Part shown: piece after piece, positions 34,811-42,540 of the stretch
How positions within the stretch are numbered: the first letter of the stretch is position 1
Layout: each line of letters begins with the position of its first letter
NCBI RefSeq assembly: GCF_014201195.1
Contig: NZ_JACHDS010000001.1
Location: forward strand, 3,286,001-3,350,000
Reading direction: 5' to 3'
Length of the DNA: 64,000 nt
From: Nocardiopsis mwathae
GTDB lineage: Bacteria; Actinomycetota; Actinomycetes; Streptosporangiales; Streptosporangiaceae
The notes under the pieces: model-generated
Databases searched by the model: none
What the model saw: only the letters and a program-made list of their open reading frames with translations
Told to the model about the DNA's origin: nothing
Position numbers and translations under genes: made by a program

Positions 34811-34836
34811 TTGACAAAAATCGGTCATCTATGACC
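34811..34836. promoter_or_regulatory. Promoter and TetR operator for the ABC exporter
   Basis: A TTGACA -35-like hexamer at 34811 is followed by a perfect inverted repeat GGTCAT-CT-ATGACC at 34823-34836, twelve bases before the ABC transporter ATG. A repressor bound there would cover the promoter core. Confidence 0.65.
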
Positions 34837-34847
34837 TACTTTTAATC

Positions 34848-36704
34848 ATGAATGATGCCATACCGTCCGAAGAGAAACCACAATCGGGCGATACCGACGC
34901 GTCGATCGCACCCCCCCGCTTCGCCCCGATGCGCGTGCTGTGGTCGTTCGTCCGCCCCCACCGGGCCGCCCTCGCACTCGGGCTCGTCCTCGCCCTCCTC
35001 GGCTCGGCCCTGGAACTGGCCACGCCGATGGTGATCAAACTCGTTCTGGACACCGTCTCCGGGTCCGCCGACCTCACCGGGCCGATCGCGCTCCTGGTCG
35101 CACTGCTCGTGGTCGGCGCCGGCCTCGGCCTGTGGCAGTGGACGCTCATCGGCACCGTCGCCGAGCGGATCGTGCTCGACGCCCGCACCTCCCTGGTCGA
35201 CCGCTACCTGCGTGCCGCACTCTTTCCACTGTCCCGGCGCCCCGCCGGTGAGCTGGTCACCCGCGTCACCTCCGACACCCTGCTGCTGCGCGAGGCCGCG
35301 TCCTCCAGCATCATCGGCCTGGTCAACGGGGTCATCCTGCTCGCCGGGACGCTGATCCTGATGGGCGTGCTCGACCTCGTCCTGCTGAGCGTCACGATCG
35401 GCGCGGTGGTCGTGGTCACCGTGATCTTCCTGACCCTGATGCCGATGATCGCCCGCGCCCAGGAACAGGCCCAGTCGGCGCTCGGCCGCATGGGCGGCGT
35501 CCTGGAGGGCACACTGCGCGCCATCCGCACGGTGAAGGTGAGCCGGGCCGAGGGGCGCATGGGCGACGCGGTGCTGGCCGACGCCCACGAGGCGGCCCGG
35601 CACGGCGTGCGCTCGGTCCGCCGCGAGGCCCTGGCCTGGACCGTGGCCTACGCCGGCATCCAGCTGGCGATCATCGCGATCCTGGGCGTCGGCGCGCTGC
35701 GCGTGGCCTCCGGCCAGATCGAGGTCTCCACCCTGATCGCGTTCCTGCTGTACGCCTTCACCCTGATGGGTCCGGTCACCGAGCTCTCCCAGAACGTCAC
35801 CGGGCTGCAGTCCGGCCTCGCCGCGGCCCGGCGTATCCGCGAGGTCGAGGCACTGCCGGCGGAGCCGGCGCCGACGGGCACGCCGGACCGTGCACGGGCC
35901 GCGAAGGCACAGGCATCGCCCGCGTCCGCCCTGCTCGAACTGCGCGGGGTCACCGCCCGTTACACGCCCGGGGACCGGCCCGCGGTCACCGACGTGGATC
36001 TGGCGATCCCCGCGACCGGGCACACCGCCATCGTCGGCCCGTCCGGAGCGGGCAAGACCACCGTGTTCTCGCTGCTGCTGCGCTTCCTGGAACCGGAGAG
36101 CGGGCGGCTGCTGCTGAACGGGACGCCCTACGACGGGCTCTCCCCCGCCGAGGTACGCGGCCGGTTCGCCTATGTGGAGCAGGACACCCCGGTGGTGCCC
36201 GGCACCATCCGGGAGAACCTGGTGTTCAGCGCACCGACAACGGGTGAGGACGAGCTGTGGCGGGTACTCGGCGAGGTGCGGCTGGCCGAGAAGGTCTCCG
36301 CCCTGCCCGACGGCCTGGACACCAGGCTGGACACCCAGTCGCTCTCCGGCGGCCAGCGCCAGCGCGTCGCCCTGGCCCGCGCGCTGCTGGCGACGCCGGA
36401 GGTCCTGCTGCTGGACGAGGCGACCGCGCAGGTGGATGCGATCACCGAGGCGGCCGTCACCGAGAGCGTGCACCGGCACTCCCGGCACGCGGCGGTGGTG
36501 ACCATCGCGCACCGGCTGTCCACCGTCATCAACGCCGACCGGATCATCGTCATGGAGTCCGGAGGGGTGCGCGCCGCAGGCACGCACGAGGAGCTGCTGC
36601 ACGCCGACACGCTCTACCGGGAGCTGGTGGAGGCGCTGCGCATCGAGCAGCGGGGCGACACCGCCGTGCTCGCCTCGGCCGCCGACGGCCCGCCCACGGC
36701 GTGA
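34848..36704 (+). CDS. ABC transporter, fused membrane and ATPase (exporter type)
   Basis: A 618-residue half-transporter. Six helices occupy about residues 40-310; the C-terminal ATPase has Walker A VGPSGAGKTTVFSLL, Q-loop AYVEQDTP, signature LSGGQRQRVALARAL, Walker B VLLLDEAT and the switch His in TIAHRLSTV. It should work as a homodimer pumping a lipophilic compound outward. Control by the divergent TetR protein suggests inducible drug or metabolite resistance. The ATG at 34848 follows directly after the operator. Confidence 0.93.
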   Translation: MNDAIPSEEKPQSGDTDASIAPPRFAPMRVLWSFVRPHRAALALGLVLALLGSALELATPMVIKLVLDTVSGSADLTGPIALLVALLVVGAGLGLWQWTLIGTVAERIVLDARTSLVDRYLRAALFPLSRRPAGELVTRVTSDTLLLREAASSSIIGLVNGVILLAGTLILMGVLDLVLLSVTIGAVVVVTVIFLTLMPMIARAQEQAQSALGRMGGVLEGTLRAIRTVKVSRAEGRMGDAVLADAHEAARHGVRSVRREALAWTVAYAGIQLAIIAILGVGALRVASGQIEVSTLIAFLLYAFTLMGPVTELSQNVTGLQSGLAAARRIREVEALPAEPAPTGTPDRARAAKAQASPASALLELRGVTARYTPGDRPAVTDVDLAIPATGHTAIVGPSGAGKTTVFSLLLRFLEPESGRLLLNGTPYDGLSPAEVRGRFAYVEQDTPVVPGTIRENLVFSAPTTGEDELWRVLGEVRLAEKVSALPDGLDTRLDTQSLSGGQRQRVALARALLATPEVLLLDEATAQVDAITEAAVTESVHRHSRHAAVVTIAHRLSTVINADRIIVMESGGVRAAGTHEELLHADTLYRELVEALRIEQRGDTAVLASAADGPPTA

Positions 36705-36733
36705 CCGGAGACGGGCGCGGGTCCGCCGGTACG

Positions 36734-36786
36734 AAAAAGCGGGGCGGCCCGGCGAGCGAGTCTCACTCGCTCCGGGCCGCCCCGCT
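36734..36786 (-). terminator. Terminator for tRNA-Ala copy 3
   Basis: Long GC-rich hairpin (AGCGGGGCGGCCCGG arms with an inner AGCGAGT pairing) ending in TTTTT when read leftward, 7 bases past the tRNA. It also lies after the ABC transporter stop on the plus strand. Confidence 0.75.
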
Positions 36787-36792
36787 GTCGTG

Positions 36793-36865
36793 TGGAGCTA
36801 TGGGGATTCGAACCCCAGACCTCTTCCATGCCATGGAAGCGCGCTACCAACTGCGCCATAGCCCC
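36793..36865 (-). tRNA. tRNA-Ala (anticodon GGC), copy 3
   Basis: 73 bases identical to the copies at 33343 and 33572. Together they bracket a 3.1-kb segment with the GroES-like, TetR and ABC transporter genes. It has its own terminator at 36734-36786. Confidence 0.95.
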
Positions 36866-36869
36866 TGGT

Positions 36870-36900
36870 GGGAGTCGTCGGATCAGCTCCGCCGACTCCC
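36870..36900 (-). terminator. Hairpin after gpgP
   Basis: GGGAGTCG and CGACTCCC arms with inner CGG/CCG pairing, between the gpgP stop and tRNA-Ala copy 3. It probably ends the nadD-rsfS-gpgP transcript. Confidence 0.5.
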
Positions 36901-36972
36901 AGAACAATAGCGGAATCCGGCGTTTTCGTCGAAACGGATTCAGCGGCGCCCGGGCGTCGAGCGCTCGCGGGA

Positions 36973-37599
36973 TCAGCGGTCGTCGCTGAGGACGCGCCCC
37001 TCCGGCAGGCTGGCCGCGTTGTGCTCCAGCAGCCGCCAGCCGCCCACACGCAGCGGCCCCAGTACCGACCACGAGCAGTTGCCGAGCGGGCCGAGGACCT
37101 GGCGCAGCTCCGGCGGCAGGCCGAGCATCCGGCTGATCCCGGACCGCAGGGCGGCCCCGTGGCCGACCACGACCAGCAGCCCGTGCTCCGGGACCCGCTC
37201 CAGCCCGCGCAGGGCGGCCTCGTGCACCCGCTCCCCGACGGCGAGGACATCCTCGCCGTCCGGGATGTCCATCCGGGCGTCGTGCTCGGGCCAGCGCTCG
37301 CGGATCTCGGCCGTGGTCAGCCCCTCCCAGGAGCCGCCGAAGCGCTCCCGCAGCCCCTTGTCGTACTCGACCTCCAGGCCGGTCCGCTCCGCCAAGCACT
37401 GCGCGGTGACCGCGGCGCGCCGAAGGTCGGAGGCGACGATCGCGTCCGGCCGCATCGCGGCCAGCAGCGCCGCCGCTTCACGCGCCTGCGCCTCGCCCAC
37501 CTCGTTGAGCGGGATGTCGGTCTGCCCCTGGAACCGCTTCTCGACGTTCCAGGTGGTCTGGCCATGGCGCCAGCAGACGATACGGCGGGTCTCGGGCAC
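36973..37599 (-). CDS. gpgP: Histidine phosphatase, probable glucosyl-3-phosphoglycerate phosphatase
   Basis: A 208-residue member of the phosphoglycerate mutase-like superfamily. The phospho-histidine motif is WRHGQTTWN near residue 11. Other active-site pieces are SDLRRAAVTA, LRERFGGSWEG and the second His in VVVGHGAALR. In Mycobacterium tuberculosis the same neighbour order (nadD, rsfS, then Rv2419c) holds GpgP, which makes glucosylglycerate for methylglucose polysaccharide. The name rests on that synteny. GTG start. Confidence 0.75.
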   Translation of the reverse strand: MPETRRIVCWRHGQTTWNVEKRFQGQTDIPLNEVGEAQAREAAALLAAMRPDAIVASDLRRAAVTAQCLAERTGLEVEYDKGLRERFGGSWEGLTTAEIRERWPEHDARMDIPDGEDVLAVGERVHEAALRGLERVPEHGLLVVVGHGAALRSGISRMLGLPPELRQVLGPLGNCSWSVLGPLRVGGWRLLEHNAASLPEGRVLSDDR

Positions 37600-37635
37600 G
37601 GGCTGCCTCTCAGCGGTCGGTCGGGACGATACCGG

Positions 37636-37716
37636 CCTCCTCTTCGATGGTCTCGGGGGGTGCGGTCCGGATCACCGTCGATCCGGACCGTACTCCCGAG
37701 ATCATCGAAGAGGGGG
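37636..37716. repeat. Intergenic palindrome, copy B
   Basis: An imperfect stem of about 37 bp with one bulge and a few G-T pairs around a 6-base loop. Outer arm CCTCTTCGATGGTCTCGGG, inner CGGTCCGGATC. It begins 17 bases after the rsfS stop and ends before the gpgP start. It is related in its outer half to copies A, C and D. Confidence 0.75.
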
Positions 37717-37732
37717 TATCAGGGGGCGGGGG

Positions 37733-38128
37733 TCAGGAGGCGTCGCCGGCGGAGCGGCTCTGCCCCTTGGCCGTCTCGGGCAGCTTGATCTCCGGGCAGT
37801 CCTTCCACAGCCGCTCAAGGCCGTAGTGCCCGCGCTCCTCCTCGTGCTGTACGTGGACCACGATGTCGGTGTAGTCCAGGAGCACCCAGCGGCCGTCGCG
37901 CTCCCCCTCCCGGCGCACCGGCTTGGCTCCGGCCTCACGCAGCCGGTCCTCGACCTCGTCGACGACGGCCCGCACCTGGCGATCGTTGGGGGCGGAGCAC
38001 AGGACGAACGCATCGGTGATGACCAGCTGGTCGCTGACGTCGTAGGCGATGATCTCCTGGGCGAGTTTGTCCGCCGCGGCCTCCGCGGCGATGTTCACGA
38101 GCTCGACGGCCCTGTCCGTGGCGGTCAC
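37733..38128 (-). CDS. rsfS: Ribosomal silencing factor RsfS
   Basis: A 131-residue protein that binds ribosomal protein L14 and blocks subunit joining when nutrients are low. Family signatures present: DVSDQLVITDAFVLCSAPNDRQV, GRWVLLDYTDIVVHVQHEEERGHYGLERLW (shortened: DYTDIVVHVQ). GTG start, 27 bases after nadD, in the usual nadD-rsfS order. Confidence 0.95.
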   Translation of the reverse strand: MTATDRAVELVNIAAEAAADKLAQEIIAYDVSDQLVITDAFVLCSAPNDRQVRAVVDEVEDRLREAGAKPVRREGERDGRWVLLDYTDIVVHVQHEEERGHYGLERLWKDCPEIKLPETAKGQSRSAGDAS

Positions 38129-38155
38129 GATGTAGCAGCTGCCTCCCCTGGGCCG

Positions 38156-38809
38156 CTATCCCGACATGTGGTCGTCGAGATAGAGCCCGGTCTTGTTGAT
38201 ATAGCGGACGATACCGTCGGGCACCAGGTACCAGATCGGTTCGCCCTTGCGGACGCGCTCCCGGCACTCCGTCGAGGAGATCGCCAGTGCCGGAATCTCC
38301 ACCAGGCTGACCTTGCCGTCGGGAAGTCCGGTGTCGGTGAGCCGGTGTCCGGGACGGTTACAGCCTACGAAATGCGCGAGATCGAAGAGTTCATCGACGT
38401 TGTGCCAGCTCAGGATAGCGCCCAGTGCGTCGGCCCCGGTGATGAAGAACAGCTCGACGTCGGGGCCGTACATAGCGCGCATCTCGCGCAGGGTGTCGAG
38501 GGTGTAGGTGGGGCCCTCGCGGTCGATCTCGATGCGGCTGACCCGGAACTGCGGGTTTTCCGCGGTGGCGATGACCGTCATCAGGTAGCGGTCCTCGGCC
38601 GAGGCCACCTTGGACAGGTCCTTCTGGTAGGGCTGCCCGGTGGGCACGAACACCACCTCGTCCAGGTGGAAGAGGTGAGCGACCTCACTGGCCGCCACGA
38701 GGTGGCCGTGGTGGATCGGGTCGAACGTGCCGCCCATGATGCCCACACGGCCGGGGCGTGCGCCCAGCCCCCGGGCTGTGCCTCGTGCGTTCGCTGTTTC
38801 GTTCGGCAC
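38156..38809 (-). CDS. nadD: Nicotinate-nucleotide adenylyltransferase
   Basis: A 217-residue enzyme that adenylylates nicotinate mononucleotide in NAD synthesis. The nucleotidyltransferase motif [15 protein letters not shown] is near the N terminus and the ISST motif appears as [12 protein letters not shown]. The GTG at 38809 has GGGAG eight bases upstream; a TTG at 38851 would add 14 unsupported residues. It heads the nadD-rsfS-gpgP operon, with three 104-bp repeats upstream. Confidence 0.95.
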   Translation of the reverse strand: MPNETANARGTARGLGARPGRVGIMGGTFDPIHHGHLVAASEVAHLFHLDEVVFVPTGQPYQKDLSKVASAEDRYLMTVIATAENPQFRVSRIEIDREGPTYTLDTLREMRAMYGPDVELFFITGADALGAILSWHNVDELFDLAHFVGCNRPGHRLTDTGLPDGKVSLVEIPALAISSTECRERVRKGEPIWYLVPDGIVRYINKTGLYLDDHMSG

Positions 38810-38950
38810 CTTGACCGCTCCCGTTTCATCCCCGATGCCGGATTTCGTCAACCAACGCCGAGATTAACCGACTCGCCCGGCTCTCACTCCCAGCCCTACC
38901 CGGGGCACCCCCCGAAATTCCCGCAGTGCCCCTGCGCGCTCACGCTCCCC

Positions 38951-39252
38951 GTGCGCTCAAACTCCTCCCTCACTCCGCCGCCGACCCACACAGGCCTCCG
39001 GCCACACGGGACCGACGACTCCGCTCACTCGATCGCTTTCGCGACACACCCCCCGCGCGCTCAAACTCCTCCCTCACTCCGCCGCCGACCCACACAGGCC
39101 TCCGGCCACACGGGACCGACGACTCCGCTCACTCGATCGCTTTCGCGACACACCCCCCGTGCGCTCAAACTCCTCCCTCGCTCCGCCGCCGACCCACACA
39201 GGCCTCCGGCCACACGGGACCGACGACTCCGCTCACTCGATCGCTTTCGCGT
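38951..39252. repeat. Three tandem 104-bp repeats
   Basis: Units begin at 38951, 39055 and 39159, the third shortened at its end. They start with a GCGCTCAAACTCC-type sequence, contain CACACAGGCCTCCGGCCACA and end TCGATCGCTTTCGCG. Copies 1 and 2 differ by very few bases; copy 3 has a changed base in CCCTCGCTCC and a different tail. Because 104 is not a multiple of 3, each copy is read in a different frame, so it is non-coding. It fills the 484-base gap between divergent nadD and the M48 peptidase. Confidence 0.93.
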
Positions 39253-39293
39253 CATATCTCGACATCGGAAAGCTGTCCGCATAGAGTGCCGAC

Positions 39294-40352
39294 ATGTCCA
39301 CGAACTCGCCAGAACGCGCCCGCGTCCGCCTCGAAAACATCAGTTCCCGGGCCTACGAGCATCCTGCCGACCGAGGCGCGCTGGTCGCGCTGCGGTCGCT
39401 GCGGGGGTTCGACGAGGTCTTCAAGAAGCTCTCCGGACTGTTCAACGAACGGGCCCTGCGGCTGATGTTCCTCTCCAGCTCGGTGCGGGTGAGCGAACAG
39501 CAGTTCCCGGAGGTCTACAACTACGTCCGGGACGCCGCCTACGTCCTCGACCTGGACGAAGTACCCGAGCTCTACATCCAGATGAACCCGAAGCCCAACG
39601 CCATGGCGATCGGCAGCCAGAAGCCGTTCATCGTCATGACCACCGGGCTGTTCGACCTCCTCGACGCCGAGGAGCAGCGGTTCGTCGTGGGCCACGAGGT
39701 CGGCCACATCCTGTCCGGCCACGCCGTCTACCGGACCATGCTCCTGGCGCTGATCAACCTCGCCGCGCGGGTCGCCTGGATCCCGCTGGGCTACATCGGC
39801 CTGCGCGCGATCGTCACGGCCCTGGAGGAGTGGTACCGCAAGTCCGAGCTGTCCTGCGACCGCGCCGGGCTGCTCGCCGCGCAGGACCCCGAAGCCGCCA
39901 AGCGCGCGCTGATGAAGCTCGCCGGCGGGTCCCGGCTCGCCGAGATGAACCCCGACGCCTTCCTGGAGCAGGCCAAGGAGTACAGGGAGGGCGGCGACGC
40001 CCGCGACAGCCTGATCAAGCTACTCAGCCTGATGGGGCAGACGCACCCGTTCGCCGTGGTCCGGATGGCCGAGCTGGACGCCTGGATCAAGGACGGGTCC
40101 TACCGCCGCGTCATCGCCGGGGACTATCCGCGCCGGGACACCGACAAGGACGCCTCGGTCGGCGAGGAGGCCAAGAGCGCCGCCAACTACTACAAGGAAT
40201 CCTGGGAGCGGACCAGCGACCCGCTGCTCGGCACCCTGCGCGACGTCGCCGGAAGCGCGGCCAGCGCGGGCGGCAAGCTCTTCGACACGGTCGCCGACCG
40301 CTGGAAGAGCGCCGGCCGCCGGGACGGGAACTCATCGTCGACCGGTTCCTGA
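39294..40352 (+). CDS. M48-family metallopeptidase
   Basis: A 352-residue zinc peptidase. The zinc motif FVVGHEVGHILSGH is at about residues 125-138, with a membrane-active hydrophobic stretch (LLALINLAARVAWIPLGYIGL) after it and ELSCDRAGLLA supplying the third ligand Glu. The N-terminal part resembles actinobacterial HtpX-like proteins found near proA and nadD. Substrate unknown. Only a weak ribosome-binding site is seen before the ATG. Confidence 0.88.
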   Translation: MSTNSPERARVRLENISSRAYEHPADRGALVALRSLRGFDEVFKKLSGLFNERALRLMFLSSSVRVSEQQFPEVYNYVRDAAYVLDLDEVPELYIQMNPKPNAMAIGSQKPFIVMTTGLFDLLDAEEQRFVVGHEVGHILSGHAVYRTMLLALINLAARVAWIPLGYIGLRAIVTALEEWYRKSELSCDRAGLLAAQDPEAAKRALMKLAGGSRLAEMNPDAFLEQAKEYREGGDARDSLIKLLSLMGQTHPFAVVRMAELDAWIKDGSYRRVIAGDYPRRDTDKDASVGEEAKSAANYYKESWERTSDPLLGTLRDVAGSAASAGGKLFDTVADRWKSAGRRDGNSSSTGS

Positions 40353-40413
40353 CCGACGCCGGGGCGGGCGACGCTCCGCGCGCCCGCCCCGCGCATTTTC
40401 GCGGCCGACGGCT

Positions 40414-40669
40414 CTAGTCGACCCATATGATCCGCAGAATCTCGACGAGCTCCAGGTGGTCCACGATCAGGTAGATCACCGTGCACTGCGATTCCTCACC
40501 GAGCGAGTGCGCCCGGATATTGGCGTCCGGTCGCGCGCGGTTGTTAGGAAACCCCGCTCCACGGCTGTAGTTCGAGCAGGTCCATGAGCACGGCGAAAGG
40601 TGGCCGCAGGTGTTCTGGGAGCGCCCTGAGCTGTTCTTTGGCTACGTCGTCGATGTCGACCTTGTACGC
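40414..40669 (-). pseudogene. RelE-type toxin, frameshifted and lacking a start codon
   Basis: Reading on directly from the antitoxin-like gene's TAG gives YKVDIDDVAKEQLRALPEHL and LLELQPWSG, then a stop. Removing one G from the G4 run (C4 at 40552-40555 on the plus strand) restores FPNNRARPDANIRAHSLG and the ending VEILRIIWVD, giving an 84-residue RelE/ParE-like toxin. The codon where the start should be is GCG, and no ATG/GTG/TTG follows until far into the frame. Two independent lesions point to real decay, although a base-calling error could explain the frameshift alone. Confidence 0.75.
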
Positions 40670-41029
40670 CTACAGCCCCAGCTCCGCCTTGAGCACGGAC
40701 CATGGGGTGCCAGAGACCCGTTCACCGCGATTGATGCGGTCGGCGGTCTCCAGCATCTGCCGGTGTCCCTCGGGGTCCTGGGCGGTGGACATCGCAACCA
40801 CCCACCATCGGTCGAGGCATTCGAACACCGGAGTCAGGTCGAGTTGCTCCTTGGCGTCCGCCATGACCTGACGGTACTCCCGGTCGAAGTCGCCCGCTTC
40901 CTCCGGCAGCAGGACCTCACGGATCGCCCGTGGTGCCTTCTCCACACGCACCGATCGGTCCGGACGAGGGCGGGAAGCCGCCCCGGTGTCGCCCGATCCT
41001 TGCGGTCGGGCAGCCGTCATAGACCTCAC
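40670..41029 (-). CDS. Antitoxin-like protein, DUF6247-type, beside the broken toxin
   Basis: A 119-residue protein with an Arg-rich N terminus and EKAPRAIREVLLPEEAGDFDREYRQV, typical of small actinobacterial antitoxins annotated as DUF6247. The rest is helical (FECLDRWWVVAMSTAQDPEG). It stays intact while the toxin frame directly after its TAG is broken. The first ATG is used; an ATG nine bases later is also possible. Classification is by resemblance and gene order. Confidence 0.65.
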   Translation of the reverse strand: MRSMTAARPQGSGDTGAASRPRPDRSVRVEKAPRAIREVLLPEEAGDFDREYRQVMADAKEQLDLTPVFECLDRWWVVAMSTAQDPEGHRQMLETADRINRGERVSGTPWSVLKAELGL

Positions 41030-41100
41030 CTCCGCCGCTCAGCTCAGGCCGTCTTCCCTCACCCATGTGGCGGAACCGCGAGAAGCGTTCGACCATCCCA

Positions 41101-42357
41101 TCACCGCAGGTGCCCGTCACCCGTGACGACGTACTTGGTGGAGGTCATCTCCGGCAGGCCCATGGGGCCGCGGGCGTGCAGTTTCTGGGTGGAGATGCCG
41201 ATCTCCGCGCCGAAGCCGAACTCGCCGCCGTCGGTGAAGCGGGTGGAGGCGTTCACCATGACCGCGGCCGAGTCGACTCGCGAGACGAAGCGGCGGGCCG
41301 CCGCCTGGGAGTCGGTGACGATGGCCTCGGTGTGCGCGGTGGAGTACCGGCGGATGTGGGCCACGGCGTCGTCCAGCGAGTCCACCACCTTCACCGCAAG
41401 GTCGGGCGAGAGGTACTCGGTGGACCAGTCCTCCTCGGTGGCCTCGACGGCCTCCGGGTCGACGGAGCGGACCTTGGCGTCGCCGTGCACGGTGACGCCC
41501 AGCTCGCGCAGTCGGCCCAGGACGTCGGGCAGGAAGACGTCGGCGACGTGCTTGTGCACCAGCAGCGTCTCGGCGGTGTTGCAGGTGGAGTAGCGCTGTG
41601 TCTTGGCGTTGACCGCGATTTCCAGCGCTTTGTCCAGGTCGGCTGCGGCATCCACGTACACGTGGCAGTTGCCCTCGCCGGTCTCGATGACCGGGACGGT
41701 GGAGTCGCGCACCACCGCCTGGATCAGGGCTGCGCCGCCGCGCGGGATGAGCACGTCGACCAGGCCGCGCGCCCGCATCAGCGCCTGGGCGGAGTCGCGG
41801 CTCGTGCCGGGCACCAGCTGCACCGCGTCGACCGGCACCCCGGTCTTGGCGAGCGCACCGCGCAGCACCTCGACGATGCGGGTGTTGGACGAGTAGGCGG
41901 AGGAGGAACCGCGCAACAGGGCGGCGTTCCCGCTCTTCAGGCAGAGGGCGGCGGCGTCGGCGGTGACGTTGGGGCGGCCCTCGTAGATGATACCGACGAC
42001 ACCCAGCGGGACCCGGATCTGGCGCAGCTCCAGGCCGTTGGGCAGGACCTTGCCGCGTACCACCTCGCCGACCGGGTCGGGCAGCTCGGCGATCTCCCGC
42101 ACGGCGTCGGCGATGGCGCCGACGCGTTCGGTGGTCAGGGCGAGGCGGTCGACCATCGCCTCGCTCTGGCCGGCCTCGCGGGCGCGGGCGACGTCCTCGG
42201 CGTTGGCCGCGACGATGGACTCGGCGTCGTCGACCAGAGCGTCGGCCATGGCGAGCAGCGCCTCGTCCTTCACCGCCCGGCTCAGCGGCGCGAGGTCGGC
42301 CGCGGCGTCCCGGGCCCGCTCGGCGACGGCGTGGACCTCGCGCTCGATGTCACTCAT
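41101..42357 (-). CDS. proA: Gamma-glutamyl phosphate reductase
   Basis: A 418-residue enzyme of proline synthesis that reduces glutamyl phosphate to the semialdehyde. It has the aldehyde-dehydrogenase fold with [16 protein letters not shown], the ENCHVY-like [10 protein letters not shown] and the catalytic Cys in [13 protein letters not shown]. It is separated from proB by about 2 kb of inserted genes, unlike the usual adjacent pair. The ATG at 42357 gives the family's normal N terminus. Confidence 0.96.
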   Translation of the reverse strand: MSDIEREVHAVAERARDAAADLAPLSRAVKDEALLAMADALVDDAESIVAANAEDVARAREAGQSEAMVDRLALTTERVGAIADAVREIAELPDPVGEVVRGKVLPNGLELRQIRVPLGVVGIIYEGRPNVTADAAALCLKSGNAALLRGSSSAYSSNTRIVEVLRGALAKTGVPVDAVQLVPGTSRDSAQALMRARGLVDVLIPRGGAALIQAVVRDSTVPVIETGEGNCHVYVDAAADLDKALEIAVNAKTQRYSTCNTAETLLVHKHVADVFLPDVLGRLRELGVTVHGDAKVRSVDPEAVEATEEDWSTEYLSPDLAVKVVDSLDDAVAHIRRYSTAHTEAIVTDSQAAARRFVSRVDSAAVMVNASTRFTDGGEFGFGAEIGISTQKLHARGPMGLPEMTSTKYVVTGDGHLR

Positions 42358-42469
42358 GGTGGTGTTCCGCTTTCCAGGTTCGTCGTTCCGGTCATGGGCC
42401 AGCTTAGGGGGTGCGCCCCCACGCCGCCCGGCCCTCTCCCCTTCTCCCACCGGAATGGCCTGGCCACGC

Positions 42470-42511
42470 GCGTGCGGCCCCGCCCTCCGGCCGGAGGGCG
42501 GGGCCGCACGC
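42470..42511. terminator. Perfect 42-base palindrome
   Basis: Each 21-base half is the exact complement of the other with no loop (left half begins GCGTGCGGCCCCGCC, centre CCGG-CCGG). It lies 29 bases after the stop of the beta-helix protein gene and before proA, the position of a terminator; as RNA it would form a very stable hairpin. Confidence 0.75.
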
Positions 42512-42540
42512 ATGTGTGGCGCGGTCGATCGCCGTACCGC

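Noticed and set aside
33645-36792. Integrated element at the tRNA-Ala genes
   Set aside because: No integrase, excisionase or attachment-site remnant beyond the tRNA itself; kept only as a recombination hypothesis.
38951-39252. CRISPR array
   Set aside because: Three long repeats without unique spacers and no cas genes; these are plain direct tandem repeats.
38926-39465. ORF running through the 104-bp repeats
   Set aside because: The repeat length is not a multiple of three, so the peptide changes frame at each copy; no ribosome-binding site or family match.
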